Below are positions 26,017 through 34,892 of a stretch of DNA of 64,000 bases, piece by piece. The stretch covers positions 125,482 to 189,481 of the forward strand of contig NZ_BLBC01000007.1 of the NCBI RefSeq assembly GCF_009684755.1. The letters are read 5' to 3'. The position numbers and the translations under genes were made by a program. This DNA comes from Capnocytophaga felis. Lineage in GTDB: Bacteria; Bacteroidota; Bacteroidia; Flavobacteriales; Flavobacteriaceae. Below the pieces are notes generated by a model that searched no databases, had not been told where the DNA came from, and saw nothing but the letters and a program-made list of their open reading frames with translations. Position 1 is the stretch's first letter. The number at the start of each line of letters is the position of its first letter.

Positions 26017-26370
26017 ATGACCATCAAAAAAATCTACGCCTGTTGGGTATATGTGAGCGATTTGGTAGTTTCCAAAGCATTCTTTCAGAAATTAGGATTT
26101 GTACTGAAATTTCAGGAGGAAGATTGGGTGGAATTCGATTTGGGAGCGACTTCTTTTGCTATTCTCAAACGTCCTGCCGATAAAGGAAAGGTCAAACCGC
26201 AAAAAACAAGGGTTATGTTTGAAGTGGACGATATGGAAAACCTTTACGAAACCCTGAAAAGCCAAAATGTTCGCTTTGTTGGCACTATCCGATATGAAAC
26301 TTACGGAAAACTACTTACCTTTGAAGACCCTGATGGCAATTGGTTTGAGTTTTTTGAAGATAAAAAGTAG
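26017..26370 (+). CDS. VOC-family (glyoxalase/bleomycin-resistance fold) protein
   Basis: A 117-residue single vicinal-oxygen-chelate domain protein: VYVSDLVVSKAFFQKLGF at the start and LLTFEDPDGNWFEFFED at the end (metal-ligand Glu in the last strand). Members include antibiotic-binding proteins, dioxygenases and isomerases. The short length fits a bleomycin-resistance-like binding protein but the substrate is unknown. It starts 6 bp after dpnA and may be read through from the R-M operon, although it need not be functionally related. Confidence 0.82.
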   Translation: MTIKKIYACWVYVSDLVVSKAFFQKLGFVLKFQEEDWVEFDLGATSFAILKRPADKGKVKPQKTRVMFEVDDMENLYETLKSQNVRFVGTIRYETYGKLLTFEDPDGNWFEFFEDKK

Positions 26371-26483
26371 AAATATCAATCAATTCAACTAAAAACAATT
26401 ATCAAAATTAAAAACTTCTCTTATTAAAAACAGCTTTTATCACAAAGTTTTCACAAAAAAAAATATACATTAATTATTTTTCA

Positions 26484-26491
26484 TACCTTTG
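26484..26491 (+). promoter_or_regulatory. Bacteroidetes -7 element for the BIG2 lipoprotein gene
   Basis: TACCTTTG preceded by TTTTTCA. The paralogous gene at 37637 has the same TTTTTCATAC context around its own -7 element. Confidence 0.6.
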
Positions 26492-26589
26492 TCGCAGATT
26501 TTAAATTATCAAAAGCAAATAAAACTCATATTTATTGTTGTTTGAATTAAAATCTTAATAAATTAGAAATAACTTAAAAAATTAACAAA

Positions 26590-27777
26590 ATGAAAAAAAG
26601 TCTATTTTTATTATTATGCCTTATTTTAGGAATTGTATCGTGTTCGAAAGATAAAGAAGAACCAAAACCTATTGAACTGACACCAACAATTGTTCTTTCT
26701 GAAAATTCTCCTGTGAAATTAGTGGAGGGGCAATCCAAAGAAATTCAAGTTAGTGGAGAAAATTTGAAAGCGTTTACAGTAACTTCGTCAAATGCAGAGG
26801 TTGTAACTGTTAGTGCCAAAGAGAAGATGTTTGTCCTTGAAGCAAAATTAGCAGGAACAGCCACCATTACCGTTACTTCAAAAAATGTTTCAAAAGACCT
26901 TATTGTGGAAGTTTCGCCTAAAAATGTTTTAGTGCAACGTATTGAATTCAATGAACAAAATAAATTTCCTGTTGGAAGAAATGCCACATTGAATTTCACT
27001 ATATTTCCGGAAAATGCAACCAACAAAAAATTAAAATGGGAGTCGAATAATCCCAACGTGGTAAGGGTAGATGAAAACGGAGGCATATTTGTGTTAAATA
27101 AACCGGGGCAACAAGCAACCATAAAAGCATCAGCCACAGACGGAAGTAATGTTTCCGCAGAAATAACAATTATAGCCTTTAACATTGTCAATGAACTGAA
27201 TATTCGTATAGGAGAGGAAAAAGCTATGGCAGTAGGTAGCGAATTTGTCTTACAATATGATGCTTATGGTATTAATCGTAATGTACCTCCAACTGATAGC
27301 TCTGTTTCGTGGAAATCTGATGCTCCGGAAGTGGTATCAGTTGATGCAAATGGAAGAATAACTTGTCATAAAGAAGGACGTGCACAAATTACGGCTACTG
27401 CTAATGACGGTTTTGGAGCACAGGCACAGATTCTTATCAAATCGATTGTTCCTATTAACAAAATAAAGATTAATGGTCAGAGTAATAATGGAGCAATCTC
27501 TTTGAAAAAAGGTACAAGTCTTCCTCTTGTAATTACTACTTTTGAAGAAGATAAATTAGTAGAGACAATAAACGGAGGAAAATCCCAAAGCCAATATGTT
27601 ACGATTCATTTTTCAAAAAGAACAGAGAGTACTACTTATCTGGCACAGATAAGTCGAGAGGGACTGCTACAAGCAAATTACAAAACAGGTACTTTTATCC
27701 TCAGAGTCAGTTATGAAAATAGTTTAATTTCAAATGAATCAGTTGATTGTGAAGTAACTGTAACAATAACGGAGTAA
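26590..27777 (+). CDS. Ig-like (BIG2) repeat surface lipoprotein, copy A
   Basis: A 395-residue lipoprotein (Cys18 in GIVSCSKDKEE). The acidic/Lys-rich residues after Cys fit the Capnocytophaga surface-export signal. Three to four BIG2-type beta-sandwich repeats follow, seen as recurring LKWESNNPNVVRVDENG, VSWKSDAPEVVSVDANG and GRAQITATANDG. Such repeats are found in bacterial surface proteins and adhesins. The C-terminal 80 residues are unlike the repeats. A paralogue of nearly the same length lies 10 kb away at 37637 with a very similar promoter. It is followed by a terminator. The binding partner is unknown. Confidence 0.88.
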   Translation: MKKSLFLLLCLILGIVSCSKDKEEPKPIELTPTIVLSENSPVKLVEGQSKEIQVSGENLKAFTVTSSNAEVVTVSAKEKMFVLEAKLAGTATITVTSKNVSKDLIVEVSPKNVLVQRIEFNEQNKFPVGRNATLNFTIFPENATNKKLKWESNNPNVVRVDENGGIFVLNKPGQQATIKASATDGSNVSAEITIIAFNIVNELNIRIGEEKAMAVGSEFVLQYDAYGINRNVPPTDSSVSWKSDAPEVVSVDANGRITCHKEGRAQITATANDGFGAQAQILIKSIVPINKIKINGQSNNGAISLKKGTSLPLVITTFEEDKLVETINGGKSQSQYVTIHFSKRTESTTYLAQISREGLLQANYKTGTFILRVSYENSLISNESVDCEVTVTITE

Positions 27778-27808
27778 AGAGATAAAAAAAGAATAAAAGA
27801 AACTATAA

Positions 27809-27842
27809 AAACCCTTTGGAAGTTTTTCTGAAGGGTTTTTGT
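27809..27842 (+). terminator. Terminator after BIG2 lipoprotein A
   Basis: Stem AAACCCTT/AAGGGTTT with a 14-nt loop, followed by TTTTG. Confidence 0.8.
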
Positions 27843-27961
27843 TTTTGATGAAATAAGTAAATTTCCATAAAATACATTCGTAATTCTTCAATGAATATAA
27901 AAAATCCTCCCTAAAAATTAGGAAAATAAATCCTAAATATCTAATTTTGACTGCAAAAGAA

Positions 27962-28238
27962 AGTAACAAGTTACGGGAGACAAGTATAAAGTGTAAAGGA
28001 TAAAAGAGAAAGTAACAAAATCCAAATAGTAAGTTAGAAATAATCAAAAGTGATAATAAAATACACAAAAGTAAGTTCGCAAAACAGGAAAGTCAGTGTA
28101 AAAAACAGACGAGTCAGTACGGAAAACACAAAAGTAAGTGTAAAAAACACGCAAGTTAGTACGGAATGACCTCTTCTTTTAGTAGAAAATCAAAAAGTTA
28201 GTACGGAAAATAGAAAAGTGACTTGATAAAATAAAAAT
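27962..28238. repeat. 21-bp-period degenerate tandem array (about 12 units)
   Basis: AGTnAGT-type unit starts fall at 28028, 28049, 28070, 28091, 28112, 28133 and 28154, then in phase at 28196 and 28217 (the unit at 28175 is degenerate). Earlier units at 27962 and 27983 and at 27990 and 28011 lie in shifted registers. The consensus is roughly AGTCAGTACGGAAAACACAAA, unrelated to the other arrays. It fills most of a 513-bp gap; the rest (27843-27961) is AT-rich with nothing recognised. Confidence 0.88.
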
Positions 28239-28290
28239 CCTTGATGAAAAAATAAAAATATAATCGTTTAACTATAAAAAATATAAAATT

Positions 28291-28947
28291 ATGGCTTCTA
28301 AAATCTGTTTTACAAACGAAGAAATGCTTCAAAATGCTAAAGTCCTTTTTGAAACATTGGAAAATAATAGCAAAATTGCCGAGAAATTGGACGATTATGG
28401 CTATTCTGAATCGGAAATTGCTAAGGGAAAAGCATTATACGAAAAGGCTCAAGCTAAATATGGCTCTAACAAGAAAGAAACTGAAGAAGAACGTGTTGCG
28501 TATCTGAATTTCAAACAAAAACTGGATGAAATTTCTAAATCCTATCGCGAACATCGCAACAAAGCAAAGCTCATTTTCAAAACTAATGAGGAAGCAAAGG
28601 TAAGATTATCCTTAAAGGGAAGTCCTTCAAAGTCTATAGTCGCACTTTTGGAAGAAATGATCTTGTTTTATAAGAATTTAGCCGAGCAAGAAACCCTACG
28701 TACTCCATTAGAAAGGGTAAAAATCACCCAACAGATAATCACCGAAAAGCAATCGGAAATCGCACAAACTAAAGATTTGTACGCCATTCATTCTCAGGAA
28801 AAAAATGAAAGCGAACAAGCTACTAAAGACAAAAACAAAGCCTTTGAAGCTCTCGACAAATGGACGCGTGAGCTTTACAGCTATGCGAAATACGCCCTTG
28901 CCGATGAGCCTCAGTTTTTACAAATATTTGGCAAAACAGTACGATAA
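28291..28947 (+). CDS. Helical hypothetical protein at the head of the immunity-like cluster
   Basis: A 218-residue, strongly helical, Glu/Lys-rich cytoplasmic protein with probable coiled coils (about 75-110 and 145-195) and a C-terminal block LYSYAKYALADEPQFLQIFG. I do not recognise a named domain. It is preceded by a 21-bp repeat array and followed by a palindromic element, and stands first in a run of small unrelated genes on the same strand. A role in immunity is only suggested by the neighbours. Confidence 0.65.
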   Translation: MASKICFTNEEMLQNAKVLFETLENNSKIAEKLDDYGYSESEIAKGKALYEKAQAKYGSNKKETEEERVAYLNFKQKLDEISKSYREHRNKAKLIFKTNEEAKVRLSLKGSPSKSIVALLEEMILFYKNLAEQETLRTPLERVKITQQIITEKQSEIAQTKDLYAIHSQEKNESEQATKDKNKAFEALDKWTRELYSYAKYALADEPQFLQIFGKTVR

Positions 28948-28975
28948 CATTCAGTTGATTTTGTTAGAGTTTTTT

Positions 28976-29037
28976 TGTCAGACTGAGCGAAGTCGAAGTC
29001 TGTAACTAATAAGGCTTCGACTTCGCTCAGCCTGACA
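28976..29037. repeat. Dispersed 62-bp palindromic element, copy 3
   Basis: Inverted repeat from TGTCAGACTGAGCGAAGTCG to CGACTTCGCTCAGCCTGACA, lying between the genes at 28291 and 29059. It could also act as a terminator-like hairpin. Confidence 0.9.
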
Positions 29038-29058
29038 CTCAAAAAAAATTAAAATACT

Positions 29059-30105
29059 ATGGAAAACAATTTACTGAAAATTTACGAATATTTTGATAAT
29101 AATGACATCAGTAGGGAAAACTTTTACAGCAAATACGGTTCGTGGTTAGGCGATGTCAATTGTATGTGTTTTCCCTTCTGTTCAGCTCCTGATGATATTC
29201 CGCAAGACTATGATTATCAGGAGGAAATCAAACTTACTAATCGGATTTTTGCTATTTTCGGATTTGGTGAGCTAAATGATGAAGATATTGAAGATATCAA
29301 GCGTGGCTGCGGATATGTATTGATGCATTACTTGTTTAAAGTCCGCAGAAACATCGGATTGGCAAAAACTTACTACGTCTCGTTTTCAATGATGAAAGCA
29401 GGAGACGATTTCGTTTTTATTCACTGCAATGATGTGGATTTAGAGATGACTTATCGGGAAATGATACTAAACAGTCACTCTTTTGAGTACGAGACAGCCG
29501 ACGAAACCGAAAAATATCACTTTGATGAGCTACTGAAATTCACAGAGGAAGTCTGTAAAGCGATTAAAATCAAAACGGAGCAAAACAAAGGAGTTTTTGA
29601 AAAGGACAATACGGCTGATGAAGCGACTTTTGATGCATTAATTTCCTTATTGAATCACGATAACTATCTGTCAGACAATGAAATTTCCGATTTAAAAACC
29701 GATTGGAAGAATATTAACGAAAATCGGAAGGTTTTTGCCGAAAAGTTAATCGATGAAGGCATTTGGTTTGAGGAAGATTTGGAATATCTTGATGATTATG
29801 AAAAAGATTATCTGTTATATTGGGCATTTACAGAAAAATTTCACGTATTTAAAGACGATTGGAAGTTTGACACGAAGGAATTAAGCCGATTTATTTCGGA
29901 AAAGATAGGTCAGCCGTTCAAAGTTACCTTTAAGGAAGTGGGCAACGATTGGGGGCTTGTGCAGGAAAAGTTGGAAAATCGGTCGGATTACACCCTGCTT
30001 GATATCGCCAGCGGAAATGACGATTGCAACTTCATTGTGGTTAAAAAGAAAGATAAAGAAATTATCTATGCCTTAGCCAATGAGTTGAATGTCCCGATTG
30101 TGTGA
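29059..30105 (+). CDS. Hypothetical protein with DUF6630-like C-terminus (putative immunity protein)
   Basis: A 348-residue acidic cytoplasmic protein. The N-terminal half contains a Cys cluster (NCMCFPFC, about 34-41). The C-terminal half (about 190-348, FDALISLLNHDNYLSD to the end) ends in LLDIASGNDDCNFIVVKKKD, which resembles the DUF6630 pattern, a domain found among putative toxin-immunity proteins. The acidic, compact, signal-less character fits an immunity protein. This assignment is tentative; the family match was made by eye. Confidence 0.6.
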   Translation: MENNLLKIYEYFDNNDISRENFYSKYGSWLGDVNCMCFPFCSAPDDIPQDYDYQEEIKLTNRIFAIFGFGELNDEDIEDIKRGCGYVLMHYLFKVRRNIGLAKTYYVSFSMMKAGDDFVFIHCNDVDLEMTYREMILNSHSFEYETADETEKYHFDELLKFTEEVCKAIKIKTEQNKGVFEKDNTADEATFDALISLLNHDNYLSDNEISDLKTDWKNINENRKVFAEKLIDEGIWFEEDLEYLDDYEKDYLLYWAFTEKFHVFKDDWKFDTKELSRFISEKIGQPFKVTFKEVGNDWGLVQEKLENRSDYTLLDIASGNDDCNFIVVKKKDKEIIYALANELNVPIV

Positions 30106-30199
30106 GAAAAAAATAAGAAACAGCACTTTTAAAATACATCGTTAAATAAAAGAAAAAAGCCAAAAAAGAAATAAAATATAATCAAAAACAGGTTAAAAG

Positions 30200-30751
30200 A
30201 TGAAAGAAATGCAAAAATTAATGCAATGCTTTATCTTATTTGCATCGGCGTTAAGCATTATGAGTTGTTCGGAAGAAAAACCGGTTACATTCAGTACGTA
30301 TAGCAAAGAATATACTTTTAAATTGAGCAATCGATTTGAAAAAAACAAAAAGTTTGACGACCTTGATTTTTTTGACAACGGAAAATATCGAATTCAAATC
30401 GAAACGAATGCAAAGACTGATGTAGGTGTGCGAAAAATTTTTGAAGAATGCAGAACGAATCCTGAAAAAACGTATCGAAATAGTTCCTTTATGACGTTTC
30501 ATCACACTGAATTTCCTGCTGAAAACGAAGAAGGATACCCAACGATGGCTTTTTATGGAGGCGGAAAGGATAAAAGCAGCATATTGCCCGTATATTACGA
30601 AGGGTATTTCTTTATGATGGAAACGCCTTATCATTTTGTACGAATTACGCTAAAACATACCGCCCGAACCAGCAATGCAATGGATAAAAATGAAGCCATT
30701 AACTATCTGATACCTATGATTAAGACTTTCCGTGAAGCAACTTATCGCTAA
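30200..30751 (+). CDS. Hypothetical lipoprotein in the immunity-like cluster
   Basis: A 183-residue protein with a lipoprotein signal peptide (Cys23 in SIMSCSEEKPV). The SEEK after Cys could serve as a surface-export signal. The mature domain is mixed alpha/beta with no recognised family. A lipoprotein immunity protein would act in the periplasm or at the surface, as some toxin antagonists do; that is inference. The next small membrane-protein gene starts 34 bp after its stop. Confidence 0.65.
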   Translation: MKEMQKLMQCFILFASALSIMSCSEEKPVTFSTYSKEYTFKLSNRFEKNKKFDDLDFFDNGKYRIQIETNAKTDVGVRKIFEECRTNPEKTYRNSSFMTFHHTEFPAENEEGYPTMAFYGGGKDKSSILPVYYEGYFFMMETPYHFVRITLKHTARTSNAMDKNEAINYLIPMIKTFREATYR

Positions 30752-30785
30752 AAAGGAAACGATATTGATTAAATACGTAGGAAAA

Positions 30786-30995
30786 ATGAAATTTTTATTC
30801 AGAATACTTCCCTTTATTTCAAAAATTATAGCTTGCTTGTACATTATGTACATTTTCTTTATTGAAAAAGGCTTGCGAAGACATAGTCCCATCAATTTTG
30901 AGACGCTAATGATGCTCGGCATACTGATGTGGCTCGTAACGATTATTTCTGAAGCTTGGAAAGATATCAAAACGCAATGGCATAAGCGAAAATAA
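30786..30995 (+). CDS. Small two-helix membrane protein
   Basis: A 69-residue protein with two hydrophobic segments (ILPFISKIIACLYIMYIFFI, 20 residues, and MMLGILMWLVTIISEAW) and a basic C-terminus. A longer reading begins at a GTG at 30732 inside the previous gene, but the ATG at 30786 directly precedes the first membrane segment and avoids the overlap. It may be functionally paired with the upstream lipoprotein. No family recognised. Confidence 0.55.
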   Translation: MKFLFRILPFISKIIACLYIMYIFFIEKGLRRHSPINFETLMMLGILMWLVTIISEAWKDIKTQWHKRK

Positions 30996-31164
30996 TCCCC
31001 TGAAGGAGAGCAAGAAGCTATATTTTTCCGTATCAGAATAAGAAAAACATATTTTGTTTTTACGAGATGAGTCAAACAAATAAAAATAAAATTTTATTAA
31101 ACATCAGATTGAGGTTTTCAGTCATTTGAGTATATTTTTATAAAAAAAGACAGAATAAAAAAGT

Positions 31165-31863
31165 ATGAAATCAATGACTTCGATGCGTATTGCCAATGTG
31201 TATGTGGTGGATACCGATGAATTTAGCAAAAGAGAGAAAGTGTTTTGTGATAAAATGTATTCGGTGATTTATTTTGCCGATTTCTTTTGTAAGAATGGCA
31301 TTTCAAAAGTGATTCGTCCGCTGAATTTATATCTGACGGATGATAAATTACAAAACGGGCAACGGTTTCAATACGGCGTAAGGCTTTGGGTAGATGTGGA
31401 AAAACTCAAAAATACGCCTGATGAGCTTTTTCCGAAGGAAGCCATTTTGCAAGTAAAACAAAGTTTGATAGATATTGCTCCAATGCACGATTGGACGAAA
31501 GAAAACATCGAACTTAATTTTGAAAAAGTACTGATAACGAACTTGCAAGGCGAATGGGCAGTAACCAAAAACATCACACATAATGATGTTAAGTTTCAAT
31601 TATTAATGCGTTACGATGGTAATAAAATAATTACCAATTCATCGGATTATATGCAGTTTATAATGAAAATAAAATTGCCCAAACAAAAGGCGACATTAGT
31701 TCCCGTATCTTTAAAGGATAAGATTGCATCGGGTATTCTCGTGCCGTCAATGGTGCGTTCGTTTTCATTTCAAAATAATATTTTGATTTTAAAAATTACC
31801 GATACACAAATTAAAAAATGGAAAGTTGATTTTGATAAAATTATTACATTAACACCTATTTAA
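31165..31863 (+). CDS. Hypothetical cytoplasmic protein in the immunity-like cluster
   Basis: A 232-residue, signal-less alpha/beta protein. It starts MTSMRIANVYVVDTDEFSKREKV (given in part as MRIANVYVVDTDEFS). No named domain was recognised. There are alternative start codons at Met4 and Met7; the first ATG was kept. The ORF is long and shows normal codon use, and the neighbour begins 22 bp downstream, so it is likely real. Confidence 0.62.
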   Translation: MKSMTSMRIANVYVVDTDEFSKREKVFCDKMYSVIYFADFFCKNGISKVIRPLNLYLTDDKLQNGQRFQYGVRLWVDVEKLKNTPDELFPKEAILQVKQSLIDIAPMHDWTKENIELNFEKVLITNLQGEWAVTKNITHNDVKFQLLMRYDGNKIITNSSDYMQFIMKIKLPKQKATLVPVSLKDKIASGILVPSMVRSFSFQNNILILKITDTQIKKWKVDFDKIITLTPI

Positions 31864-31885
31864 AATTATAAAGAGATAAGAAATT

Positions 31886-32296
31886 ATGATAAAATCAATC
31901 ACAATTGATAATTTACAAACCTATTCAGATGCGTATAAAGCAGAAATTTTTCTGCACGAAAAAAAAGTACTATTGATTTTTGAACCGGACGGCTCAGCTA
32001 TTGAAGAAACTTTGAAATTTGCAAACAAATTAATTCCGAATTTAGAGGAATTTGATGATAAGGCTAAAAAATATCTTTCAAAAGAATGTCTGGGAATTTA
32101 TAATACTGAAATTAGAAAGAAAGATGAAGCTAAGATAGACAAGAATACATTTGAAATTCAGTTGGTTTTAGATGAAATATCGTTTGTAGGAGATGATTTC
32201 GTTTTATTCTTTTATAAAGGAATTGCGGAAGATTTCACTTGGGTTGCTTCTTCCTCCGATGGAGAAAACTTTGATGAATATGACATTCTTACGTAA
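31886..32296 (+). CDS. DUF2262-like hypothetical protein (putative immunity protein)
   Basis: A 136-residue protein. The arrangement FDDKAKKYLSKECLGIYN, FEIQLVLDEISFVGDDFVLFF and a terminal acidic stretch (SSDGENFDEYDILT) resembles DUF2262/DUF6985-like domains that are often found in immunity loci. The resemblance is by eye and weak. The short region 32297-32443 after it holds no convincing gene. Confidence 0.55.
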   Translation: MIKSITIDNLQTYSDAYKAEIFLHEKKVLLIFEPDGSAIEETLKFANKLIPNLEEFDDKAKKYLSKECLGIYNTEIRKKDEAKIDKNTFEIQLVLDEISFVGDDFVLFFYKGIAEDFTWVASSSDGENFDEYDILT

Positions 32297-32443
32297 TAAA
32301 ATGAGGATTTCTAAGAAGACTAAACATTTATTATCTTATTCGTTTGGGTATTTCAATATCAAAAGTATGAACAAGATATCTATGTCATTGAGAAAAAGAT
32401 TGGATTTTGATAATGAAAAATTAAACAGCAAAGTAAAAAATAT

Positions 32444-32971
32444 ATGGAAAAGGACAACTATAGACTTGTAAAAATCTGTAAATGCGGTCATAAAGAGGAA
32501 TTTCCATTGACTAAATTAGAAGCAGCTTTCGGGCTTTTTGGTAATAAGTATTGGAAAATGCCTTGTCCTAAATGTGGTGGTACAAAATCTGATTCTGTAA
32601 GTTATAATACCCCTGAAATAGATGTAGAATTGTTTAAAATTTGGAGTGAAAATGAAGATTATGAGTTTTCGGAACAAGATGAGGATTTGATTCTTGCTAA
32701 AATGGCAAATTTATCTCTTTTGCTTGAAGCCTTAGACGATGAGCAATTTCCTAAATCCAAAAAAATTGTTGTAGTCAATGCTTTATGTACATTATTATTT
32801 GATAATTTAAAGCTTTCAGGTGAAAAATATACTGAGGAAGAAAAACAACGAATGCAAAAGAACAAAGCTATTGTCTTACCAGAACTACAAAAACGCAAAG
32901 AGAAAATTTTGGAGCATCAAAGTACCATTTGGGATTATATTTGGAAGAAAATAGCCCCTTATTTGAGTTGA
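32444..32971 (+). CDS. Zinc-ribbon hypothetical protein
   Basis: A 175-residue protein with an N-terminal zinc-ribbon-like motif, CKCGHKEEF followed by MPCPKCGGTKSDS (ligands near residues 11, 13, 41 and 44). A helical, acidic C-terminal region rich in Glu and Lys follows. No signal peptide or membrane segment. No established family recognised. It may bind protein or nucleic acid through the ribbon. Its place within the immunity-like run is its only functional hint. Confidence 0.62.
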   Translation: MEKDNYRLVKICKCGHKEEFPLTKLEAAFGLFGNKYWKMPCPKCGGTKSDSVSYNTPEIDVELFKIWSENEDYEFSEQDEDLILAKMANLSLLLEALDDEQFPKSKKIVVVNALCTLLFDNLKLSGEKYTEEEKQRMQKNKAIVLPELQKRKEKILEHQSTIWDYIWKKIAPYLS

Positions 32972-33092
32972 AAATCATAGCATCATAAAAAACTAAAGTA
33001 GAAATTGTAAATATTTTAAGATGAAATTCAGATAATTAACGTTTATATGATGAATTTACCTAATTAAAATATCTAAAAAAATAAAGCATATT

Positions 33093-34151
33093 ATGGCAAA
33101 GAAAAGAGCAACACTACCCAACGATATTTATAAGATATTGGAAGAAAACGATTTTGAAGCATTTCAAAAAGTGTTTGAAAAATGTGATATCAACGCTTAT
33201 GAACGGGATTATATCAAAAAACCGGCACTTTGTTTTTACGGCATTCCAACCGAATGGATACAATGGCTCGTAGCAAATGGAGCAAACATCGAAGCGGCTG
33301 ATTCTTACGGAAGAACGGCTTTGTGGTATCATTCTTCCGTGAATAATGTGGAAAGAGTATGTACCTTATTGACATTAGGAGCAAATATTCACACTTCCGA
33401 CACGTATAAAAATGGAGTTTTGCACGCTGCGGAAGGGAGATTTGAAGTTACACAACTTTTGGTGGAGCAAGGAGCGAATATTTCTGCTAAAAATGACAGA
33501 GGTTTGACGCCTTTACAGGAAATGTTACATCGATGTCAGAATGCAAGTATTCCGAGCGTGGCAAAAAGTGCCGCTTTATTGCTCAAATCGGGTGAAAAAA
33601 TTACCAAATTTACCAAAGAACAAGTCGTTCGCATTGGTGAAAATTTTGAGTTTCATCGTGAACGCATTAATCCTGAGTTTTTGGAAGAAACTGAAAACGG
33701 ATTGCAACAGCTTTATGCCTTGTTTAAGGTAGAGCCTGTGGCAAAACGCATTCAGCACGACGGAATTTCGCCGATAATTGTCCCCGATGATGATTTTCAA
33801 AAGCAATTTGAATACCTTTGGGACTTTTTGGTGCCGGGTTCGGGTTGTGCGAAAACCATTCAAGGCGAAGTTGTTCGTATTTCAGGGAAAATCCGCGATG
33901 AAATACTGCGGAATGGAAGCGGTAATTGGGATAAACATTTCAAAAAGATGCTTTCGGCAATGATGGTTTATTTCCAAAAAGGAAATCCGCTACAAGACGA
34001 GCAAATGCAAAAAGCCAACGAGCTAAAAACACTTCTTTATGAAGGCGATGACGACGGAGAAAACTCATTTGAATTAGCAAAATTGGCTGTTTTGTGGGTA
34101 ACGCAAAACCCGAATCCTATAACTTTGGAAAAAGTGGAGTATAAAAGGTAA
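33093..34151 (+). CDS. Ankyrin-repeat protein (putative immunity protein)
   Basis: A 352-residue protein. Residues about 25-165 contain ankyrin-type repeats, seen as LVANGANIEAADSYGRTALW, LGANIHTSDTYKNGVLHAA and LVEQGANISAKNDRGLTPLQ. The C-terminal 180 residues are helical and unassigned (QFEYLWDFLVPGSGCAKTIQ, an unusual GSGCAKT loop that is not a clear Walker A). Ankyrin proteins are frequent members of bacterial polyimmunity loci, where they probably bind toxin domains. No signal peptide. Confidence 0.8.
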   Translation: MAKKRATLPNDIYKILEENDFEAFQKVFEKCDINAYERDYIKKPALCFYGIPTEWIQWLVANGANIEAADSYGRTALWYHSSVNNVERVCTLLTLGANIHTSDTYKNGVLHAAEGRFEVTQLLVEQGANISAKNDRGLTPLQEMLHRCQNASIPSVAKSAALLLKSGEKITKFTKEQVVRIGENFEFHRERINPEFLEETENGLQQLYALFKVEPVAKRIQHDGISPIIVPDDDFQKQFEYLWDFLVPGSGCAKTIQGEVVRISGKIRDEILRNGSGNWDKHFKKMLSAMMVYFQKGNPLQDEQMQKANELKTLLYEGDDDGENSFELAKLAVLWVTQNPNPITLEKVEYKR

Positions 34152-34220
34152 GTGAGGAGAAAAAATAAAAGTTTGAATGTTTGTACCGGTAGCAAGAGAA
34201 CATTTTAAGAATAAAAAAGA

Positions 34221-34874
34221 ATGGAAAAACTAACACATCATTATAATAAGGATATCAATTGCGTGGAGGTATTACCGGAATATTTGTCCAAAGGTATCAA
34301 AATGGCAAAAAATTATCATTGCGGATTGCGAATTACTGCGGATTTTGCAGGGCTTTTTGGTCAGTTTGAAGCAACCGGTGAAAAGGTCATTTTAGATTTT
34401 TCTCCTCTGAAGAATTATCCTGATTTACCGGAACTTATCATTGAAGATAATTTCAAAATAGATAAGGTTGTTGGGGTAGAAGTGCTATACACGTTACAAA
34501 AATTAACCATTCTGAATGTAAAAAAAGTGAGTAAAAAGCTGCAAATCGATGTTTCGCAGATTCCTAACTTGGTCGATTTGCGTTTTGATTTCTCTCCCTG
34601 TATTTTGGGGTTTGGCAAGGCTATAAATCTTAATCGTTTACATATTTGGTCGTACAATAAGGAAGATTTAACAGAATTAAAGGATTTAATTCATCTAACG
34701 GATTTATTATTAGTGTATCCTTCAATTCAAAGGCTGTCAGGGATTGAAAATATGACTCGTTTAGAGAAGTTTGAGATTACATACGCCCGAAAATTGGAAG
34801 ATATTTCAGCATTGAAAGAATTACAAAAGAAACATATAATCAATCATTTGGCTTTACCTCAAAAGTTTTGGTAA
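34221..34874 (+). CDS. Leucine-rich-repeat-like protein (putative immunity protein)
   Basis: A 217-residue protein. The C-terminal half has irregular leucine-rich repeats (NLVDLRFDFSP, NLNRLHIWSYN, HLTDLLLVYPSIQ, RLEKFEITYAR), about 20 residues apart. LRR-like proteins of this type occur in polymorphic-toxin immunity loci. No signal peptide, so it is cytoplasmic. The downstream DUF4375-like gene follows after 18 bp, suggesting co-transcription. Confidence 0.7.
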   Translation: MEKLTHHYNKDINCVEVLPEYLSKGIKMAKNYHCGLRITADFAGLFGQFEATGEKVILDFSPLKNYPDLPELIIEDNFKIDKVVGVEVLYTLQKLTILNVKKVSKKLQIDVSQIPNLVDLRFDFSPCILGFGKAINLNRLHIWSYNKEDLTELKDLIHLTDLLLVYPSIQRLSGIENMTRLEKFEITYARKLEDISALKELQKKHIINHLALPQKFW

Positions 34875-34892
34875 AACAAAAATAGAAAAACT

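Noticed and set aside
27962-28238. Array at first sight similar to a CRISPR
   Set aside because: Unit length is 21 bp without distinct spacers and the repeats are degenerate throughout.
32193-32471. A 92-residue plus-strand ORF overlapping the ends of two neighbouring genes
   Set aside because: Out of frame with both for most of its length; its unique part is short and basic, without a clear start.
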